In this document: positions 58,101-64,000 of the stretch, one piece after another
How positions within the stretch are numbered: position 1 is the first letter of the stretch
Layout of the letters: every line of letters begins with the position of its first letter
Assembly (NCBI RefSeq): GCF_000002235.5
Contig: NW_022145548.1
Location: 558,001-622,000 of the forward strand
DNA length: 64,000 bases
Direction of reading: 5' to 3'
DNA from: Strongylocentrotus purpuratus
Taxonomy: Eukaryota; Echinodermata; Echinoidea; Camarodonta; Strongylocentrotidae
Made by a program: the position numbers and the translations under genes
The notes under the pieces: model-generated
Seen by the model: only the letters and a program-made list of their open reading frames with translations
What the model was told of the DNA's origin: nothing
Databases searched by the model: none

Positions 58101-59069
58101 ATCTACAATGGCGAGTAAACTGTCTCCAAAACAGTCCACAGATAAATATGTGCCTTGAACGTATAGCAGACGGCAATCGGCGGAGCAGCCGACACTTGAT
58201 AGTGATTTTGTATGTGAGATTGCTTTGCTAAATATAAACTACACGAACCTTTTCCATATCTTTAAACTATCATTGATATCTGATAATTAAACAGTTAGTA
58301 AAATAAACCTACCAACTACATAATACAATGAAATACTTGACTGAAAGTAGGGGAGTTTGATATGGTGCACAATTGCACAACCACCCCTAGGACAATTTCT
58401 CCCGTGGACAATAACCCCCCCCCCCCCCCCTGAAGACAATCACCCCCAAATTCATTTGATCTATATACCTTGCACTAGGATATCCTCAGCATCATCCTCC
58501 AACACCACATTTCTACAAACAATATTTCCGGTCTCGTGAAGAGCTCTCAACCAATCAAAAACCAAATGAATGTTGGATGAAAGAAATGGAGGGGGGCTGC
58601 CTCGCTGACGTTCACGCTTAAAAAACGAATCGATTACTCTTTCAGATAAGAGTAGACTCTTGCATGATATTAACTGGTTCCCAATTTTCATCCCGGAGTC
58701 GTTTGCAGCCTGCTGATATATTGTATCCTGTAGCTCCCGGCAAGTGGTAAGTTAAACAAATATTAAATACGCTGTTTTCTTCATGAATTCTTTAAAAATT
58801 TTGTAACAGCTTTCTAAAAGGAAAATCCAACTTAATAGCAAGTGTCTGTAAAAGAAAGCAGCACAATTAAGAAAGATTGAGTAGATTGATGAAAGTTTAA
58901 AGAAGATGGGGCAAAATATAAGAGAGTTGTGAATTTTTTCGGGGTGGGGGGGGGGGTTATTTTCCGGGCGGTGGTTGTCCAGGGGCTTATTGTCCTAGAA
59001 CCAGTTTTAACCAGTACCTCGAAAAGAAAGCAGTGTATATTTGTGTTATATCCTACATCAAAATATTAT
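55105..59069 (+). repeat. 2.4 kb duplicated block, copy B, with 1.8 kb insertion
   Basis: Collinear with 44278-46692. It lacks the 352 bp block of copy A, but carries a 1825 bp insertion (55999-57823) and an extra C-rich segment (about 58337-58433). Outside these, differences are scattered substitutions and short indels. Confidence 0.85.
55999..57823. mobile_element. 1825 bp insertion in copy B with 13 bp flanking repeats
   Basis: ATTTCTAATTGCA (55986-55998) and ATTTCTAGTTGCA (57824-57836) flank it. Copy A has one ATTTCTAATTGCA (about 45553-45565) at the empty site. The insert begins TGACGACCTTCGTCATTG. Its first about 340 bp and last about 250 bp (from 57541) are diverged direct repeats sharing GCACGYAGTGCTTG, TTTCAAACTTCGTAGGC and CCTATCTCCA. 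No ORF of recognisable type was seen. A 13 bp duplication fits LINE-mediated insertion; terminal direct repeats recall LTRs, but LTR elements make 4-6 bp duplications, so the class is open. Confidence 0.7.
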
Positions 59070-59550
59070 TTGATTGATGAAAGTTGAAAGGAAATGGGAC
59101 AAAATATAAGTTAGTTATGAATATTTTAACGTTGGAATCACCTCACGTAAGGAATTTCAAATTGGCCGAATCGGCTGTTGATTTGATATTTCAAACATTC
59201 ACAACTTTTATGATTGATCCGATTTATTTCAAACTTTCGACATTTCGTTTCTCTGATTTTACTGCTTTCATGCAAATGAAATAGTACGAGGGCTAAATTG
59301 CCCTTTCAATCTAATGGTATTGGTGACTTTAAGCTTAACCACCGTGTATGGGGATGCCACTCCTTTTTATTGGTTTGATTGTTTGTTTTACCTGTTTATA
59401 TTAATCTGAAAGCATACACTCTAAAGACTTAAGTGTTAATTCGACATTTGAATGGGCCAAGGAGATGGTCATATTTTCAGAATGGCAGATTAACACTTTT
59501 ATACTTCAGTCACTCTTGCACTCGTGATTTGCCATGTACACACTTACGGA
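59070..59550. other. Unannotated spacer
   Basis: AT-rich; no gene or repeat recognised. Confidence 0.4.
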
Positions 59551-59940
59551 CAGGCGCATACGCAGGCGGGGGTTGGGGTTAACCCCCCTCAAATTTCTTT
59601 AATGTGTGGGTCTAGGACAGGGGCGTAAATCCCGGGGGGGGGGGATGGGGGGGCTGCATCCCCCCTGGCTTGAAGTAGGGGGGGGTGGCCTGTACAATCA
59701 TCCCCCCTGATATTACAGAACAAAGAGAGAAAAAAGGAAGAAGAAGATGTATGTATAACTGTATAGCCTACACGTATACAGTATGTCACGATCATTAAGA
59801 GTAGTTTCGCGACGTGCGCGAACAAGCACTTCATAAACTTCAGAATAATTTTTCGTTATTTTGCAAGGTATTATTATAGCCCAGACGTAAAGTGCGCCAG
59901 CGCGCGAGCGCTTAAAAAGTGCAATCATGTACAGTAGATG

Positions 59941-60165
59941 CCCGGCTCCCCCCACTTAGTGTTATTTAGGATACGCGTATGCTCGTTCCTTCCCTTTGAA
60001 AGCACCCCACCCTATCTCAGGACTGCCAACATTTCTGAATCCCCCTTTCGCCGGCTTTTCGCTGGCTTTTCCTGCCTTGGAGACCCCACCCCCCCCCCCA
60101 AAAAAAAAAAATCCAGAACACTGCTAAATGTACCACACCCCCCCCCCCCCACAATTTCAGGTGAG
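59941..60165 (+). mobile_element. CCCGG MITE, copy 3 (truncated)
   Basis: CCCGGCTCCCCCCACTTAGT, GCTCGTTCCTTCCCTTTGAA and GACTGCCAACATTTCTGAAT, then GGCTTTTCCTGCCTTGGAGA, match copy 1. Collinearity is lost after the C runs. A second short piece (AGGAGTCCAAAGAGAGAGAG, about 60330-60380) corresponds to the middle of copy 1. The right terminus is missing. Confidence 0.75.
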
Positions 60166-60382
60166 CTCTAGTCGAACGAGGGGGACTGGGGGCCAATGCT
60201 TTTACTTTTCAAAATGAAATAGTCCTGAATGAGCTTTCAAAGCTAGCAGGAATTTCAGGAATTTGATCCCGGGAATTGATCAATTTTTCTATGATATTCA
60301 AGATATTTTATAATCTCCTTTCTACATTTCTCAGGAGTCCAAAGAGAGAGAGAGAAAAAAAAAACCACCCCCTTTTAAAAGA

Positions 60383-60990
60383 AATTAAGTGTCGAGAATG
60401 GTACAACGAAACGTCTTCTTTCTCTAATGATTTAATGAAACGTAAAAGCTTCCGCGCTTCGCGCGGGCGGGGGAAGGGAAAAACTGAATTCAGATGAGGA
60501 TTAAAAGTCGAGAACGGTACAACAAATCGTCTTCTTTCTCTAATGATTTAATAAAACGTAAAAGCTTTCGCGCTTCGCGCGGGAGGGGAGGGGGAAACTG
60601 AATTCAGACGAGGATTAGGAGTCGAGAACGGAACAACGAATCGTCTTCTTTCTCTAATGATTTAATGAAACGTAAAAGCTTCCGCGCTTCGCGCGGGAGG
60701 GGAGGGGGGGGGGAACTGAATTCAGACGAGGATTACGATTCGAGAACGGAACGAATCGTCTTCTTTCTCTAATGATTTAATGAAACGTAAAAGCTTCCGC
60801 GCTTCGCGCGGGAGGGGTGGGGTCTGAATTCAGACGAGGATTAAGAGTCGAGAACGGTACAACGAATCGTCTTCTTTCTCTAATGATTTTATGAAACGTA
60901 AAAGCTTCCGCGCTTCGCGCGGGAGGGGTGGGGTCTGAATTCAGACGAGGATTATTTTTGAGAACGGTACAACGAATCGTCTTCTTTCTC
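60383..60990 (-). repeat. Hairpin minisatellite array, reverse orientation
   Basis: Five units of 113-117 bp, complementary in sense to the 7.7 kb array. All carry GCGCTTCGCGC, the complement of GCGCGAAGCGC. Hairpins are at about 60452, 60569, 60682, 60797 and 60908. Units are more alike than in the 7.7 kb or 54.4 kb arrays. Confidence 0.9.
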
Positions 60991-62119
60991 TAATAGTGTT
61001 TGTTGTTTGTTCGTTTGTGTGTGTGCGTGGGGGTGTGTGCGTTTGTGTGTGTGTGTGTTGTGTGTTTGTGCGTGCGCGATCGCGTGCGCTTGCGTAAATT
61101 AGTGTGGGCGTGTGCTCGTGCTAGTATGTGATGGCTATCGCCGATCATCCCCCCCCCCCCCACTCCTCGGTACGGATTTACGCCCCTGGTCTAGGAGGAT
61201 AACCACCCCCTCAATTTGTGTCAAATAAACAAATTAATAACAATTAAACAAATAAAAATAATAACAATTGTGTGTGCTAAAGGGTGAAACAAAAAACAGA
61301 CGTGACCGCCCCCCCCCCCCCCCCCCACACTGAACGAAATATCGGCCGGCCTACAGAAAAAAAAGTTTTTTTCAAGTTTTAGCCCCCCCCCCCCCCCCTT
61401 AAAAAATCCTGCGTATGAGAATGTTTATATTTCTAAAAAAAAAAAAAAACGTAATTAACCCACTTGATAAGACACTGATTTATGAGGGCGACTCGCGGAG
61501 AAACATACATGAATACAAAAAAACCTCATATATTCGGTTACCTCGATACACGAATATGGGAATATTCGGCGATTACCCAAATGTTGGAAGCGAGTAAAGT
61601 GAATGAGCATGCTAAAAATGTGATTTCGATTTTTTTTTTTTTAAAGTTACAAGATAAATTTGGGTACCTCGCTGACAAATAGAAGGATAATCGTGCACTT
61701 TGTTGCCCACATAATATGGGGTAATGCATCTTGTTTCTAATTCCTTGTGAAATAACATATTCTCGCGGTTTTTTAAACTTCGTTTTCCATGAAACTGACG
61801 TTACTACGATATCACAACAATATTTGTGGTAATATAACATTAATTAATTAAAGAAACATAATGATCGAGTGTATATTGTTTCATAATTATCGATATTTAT
61901 GTTTTATCTTGTAAAAACAATATGAATATAGTAAAAAAAAATAACGAGATTATGTAGCTACAGGCCTACAGGGACTGTTACAGGGATATTTACGAACAGA
62001 AACTTTTAGAGTAAGTTTTGCTTACACGTTTACTACTCAATATAAAATCAAATCGTGATGTTTCCTCATCATAATCTCTTGAAAGAGCTGCATTAACATA
62101 ATAGTATAACATTTGAAGA

Positions 62120-62505
62120 GCATTTTCGAGCGAACTACAATGCCTTCTTATGGTTATTTCACGTTCTTTTTCCTTTTTCTTGCCATGCAATTGTTCTCCG
62201 GGGGTGATTGGCCAGGGGCTAATTGTCCTAGAACCAGTTTTAAAAGGTTAGCACACTTATCCCCCCCCCCCAGAAAATTACCCCCAAGGACAATTACCCC
62301 CGTAGACAATTACAACCCCCTCCCCCCCCCCCCCCCCCTGAAGACAATCACCCCAAAATCTCTTGACAAAATCATTTGATCTATGAACTTATACATTGCA
62401 GGATATCCTCAGCAATCTCCTATGACACCACATTTCGAAAGCGTGGATTTTCCCAACAAACAAACATTTCCGGTCTCGTGAAGAGCTCTCAACCAATCTA
62501 AAACC
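62120..62505 (+). repeat. Partial third copy of the 2.4 kb block (copy C)
   Basis: CTTCTTATGGTTATTTCACG and GGGGCTAATTGTCCTAGAAC match 46858-46960. GAAGACAATCACCCC, GGATATCCTCAGCA and TTTCCGGTCTCGTGAAGAGC + TCTCAACCAAT match copies A and B. It is interrupted at 62505 by the 432 bp element and continues at 62944 as ATTAAATGTTGGATG. Confidence 0.75.
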
Positions 62506-62937
62506 TACGTAAGCGTTAAAGTGCCTTTCTACTTGACGACATGACGAGATATTTCATCTTGTCAAGTCGACTTAATATCCACATAATATCCACATGAATT
62601 TTTCGTGAAGTCGACTTGGCAAGATAATTTATTTCGCCATGTCGACATTACTTTTTGGGTAGTCGACTTGGTAAGATAATATATGTCGCCATGACGACAT
62701 GTATGTTTTAGAAGTCGACTTGGTAAGATAACTCATGTCGCCATGACGACATGAACTTTTTGTGAAGTCGACTTGGCAAGATAATTTATTTCGCCATGTC
62801 GACTAATAAAAGTTGATAAGTCGACATGGTAGATTAAATATCTTTACATGTCGACATGATATGGATATTAAGTCGACTTGACAAGATGAAATATCTCGTC
62901 ATGTCCTCAAGTAGAATGGCACTTTAACGCTTCCGTA
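62506..62937. mobile_element. 432 bp inverted-repeat element, 6 bp TSD AAAACC
   Basis: Ends of about 75 bp (TACGTAAGCGTTAAAGTGCC and its near-complement ending TTTAACGCTTCCGTA) are inverted repeats reaching GTCAAGTCGACTTAATATCC. AAAACC flanks both sides (62500-62505 and 62938-62943), and copy B of the host block has a single AAAACC at the same place (about 58558-58563). The interior is about four units of roughly 63 bp, each a GTCGACTTGGCAAGATAA / CATGTCGAC palindrome. No coding capacity. Confidence 0.9.
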
Positions 62938-63593
62938 AAAACCATTAAATGTTGGATGCGAGGTATAATAAATGATACCAGAAATAGGGGGGGGGCTGCC
63001 TCGTTTTTAAACAGTAAAATATTCGGCGATTACCTAAATGTTGGAAGCGAGTAAAGCGAATGAGCCTGCTAAAAATGTGATTTCGATTTCGATTTGCCTC
63101 GCTGAAAATAGAAGGATAATCGCGCACTTCGTAGCCTCCATATGGGGAAATGCATCTTGTTTTTATTTCCTCGTGAAATAACATACTCTCGCGGTTTCTA
63201 GCCTTCGTTTTTCATGAAATTGACGTTATTACGATATTACAACAATGTTTTGGTGATATAACCTTAATTTAAAAGACAAAGAATGATCGAGTGTGTATTC
63301 TTTCATAATTATCGGTATTGATGTTTTACCTTGTAAAAACATTATGTAGCTACAGGCCTACAGTGACTGTTTAGAGTAAGTTTTGCTTACATGACTGTGT
63401 ACTACTCAATGAAAAATCAAATCGTGATTTTTCTTTATCATTAGCTCATGTAAGAAGTGCATTAACCCAAAAGTATAATCTTTGAAGAGTATTTTCGAGA
63501 AAAATACGATTTCTTCTTATGGTTATTTCACGTTCCTTTTCCTTTTCCTCCATCATTCCCTCCCTTGCATCTCCCCCCCCCCCCCTTTCGTAG

Positions 63594-64000
63594 ATACGCC
63601 ACTGTTGGAAACCGTATATTTTGAAAAAGTTTTTTTTTTACTCCTAGGCCCTTTGAAGTGATTGACGCTCGAACGGAGCAGAAGTCTGCAAAATGTGTCA
63701 ATCTTTTGTCTATATTTTCATAATTGTATACCCAATTCCAAAGAAAATGTTGTGACTAAAATATGTTATGAGTAGGTAATTTCACTTTCTCCTTTCCATT
63801 GGTGATGTCAGATTTTCGAAATCTTACTGATTTGTTGAGATATGAAACTGTCTGCAAATTACGGTCACGTGCGAACTATGGTCACACCAACATACAGAGC
63901 AGAGTAGAGATGGGAGGGGAGCTCGCAAGATAAGTCACAGGGTTGCCAACTTGATTGATCGTACCTTCCATTATATTCATTACTTTCTTATTTTGTAGTC
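63594..64000. other. hAT-like right end, then unannotated sequence
   Basis: CTTTCGTAGATACGCCACTG at 63587-63606 reads from its end as CAGTGGCGTATCTACGAAAG, a familiar hAT-type terminus. Its left partner is not identified. The rest to the window edge shows nothing recognisable. Confidence 0.45.

Larger units (their letters stand above)
59618..61188. mobile_element. hAT-like element, CAGGGGCGTAAATCC ends, 8 bp TSD
   Basis: The perfect 15 bp ends CAGGGGCGTAAATCC (59618-59632) and GGATTTACGCCCCTG (61174-61188) are flanked by GTCTAGGA at 59610-59617 and 61189-61196. Ends of type CAGGGGCG with an 8 bp duplication are typical of hAT. No transposase remains. The interior is a CCCGG MITE fragment, a reversed hairpin minisatellite and a GT microsatellite (61005-61075). 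Confidence 0.85.
59551..61423. mobile_element. Outer hAT-like CAGGCGCATACGCAGG element, split
   Basis: The left end CAGGCGCATACGCAGGCGGG at 59551 and the right part (GTGCTAAAGGGTGAAACAAA, ACGAAATATCGG, AAATCCTGCGTATGAG ending near 61423) match the element at 26347-26655. The middle is a 1571 bp hAT-like insertion with its own target duplication. Confidence 0.65.
61565..63490 (+). repeat. Direct duplication (61565-62115 and 63018-63490)
   Basis: ATGTTGGAAGCGAGTAAAG, GCTAAAAATGTGATTTCGAT, AGAAGGATAATCG, GATCGAGTGTRTATT and TTTTGCTTAC occur in the same order in both halves. About 900 bp separates the halves. Part of it is a relative of the 2.4 kb block (62340-62505), part the 432 bp inverted-repeat element. 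Confidence 0.8.

Overview
The window looks like animal nuclear DNA. It is AT-rich, has no bacterial gene layout, and is packed with transposon relics, microsatellites and minisatellites. It carries at least one intron-split gene of a family known from animals (Golgi carbohydrate sulfotransferase) and LINE relics of several clades. The repeat style suggests a marine invertebrate, possibly an echinoderm, but that is a guess from character and not an identification.

The only protein-coding gene I can support well is a type II membrane carbohydrate sulfotransferase on the + strand. I join it from three exons: 22601-22703, 26251-26327 and 27474-28328. The phases agree and it gives 344 residues. 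Its first intron holds a three-layer nest of transposons. A second, much weaker candidate is a terminal exon of an acidic repeat protein on the - strand (35256-35000).

Layout. 1-7.5 kb: dispersed repeats, two TIR-bounded elements with internal tandem repeats (1852-2704 and 3868-5570), and a tRNA-derived SINE inside the second. 7.7-8.6 kb: a roughly 115 bp minisatellite whose units carry a CGCGC-NNN-GCGCG hairpin. 9-10 kb: pyrimidine and purine tracts and a MITE with poly-C/poly-G termini and an 8 bp target duplication. 10.8-16.3 kb: duplicated blocks, a nine-copy hairpin array, a TTAA-flanked element and a 15 bp minisatellite. 17.8-22.3 kb: one LINE relic on the - strand, then a longer PHD-EEP-RT LINE on the + strand broken by a 929 bp foldback element. 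22.6-28.3 kb: the sulfotransferase gene. 29.6-42.1 kb: LINE remnants, further MITEs, a TA-flanked element with a 64 bp array, and a 375 bp dispersed repeat. 44.3-59.1 kb: two copies of a roughly 2.4 kb block flank a tandem array of 1.54 kb units (47.0-54.36 kb) with an alternating A-B-A-B higher-order pattern. 59.5-61.4 kb: hAT-like elements nested in each other. 61.5-63.6 kb: a duplicated block and a 432 bp inverted-repeat element with a 6 bp target duplication.

Several insertions can be read exactly because an unoccupied paralogous copy lies in the same window: the SINE, the TTAA element, the 6 bp-TSD element, and the insertions in the 2.4 kb blocks. No CRISPR array, bacterial operon, rRNA or functional tRNA gene was seen.
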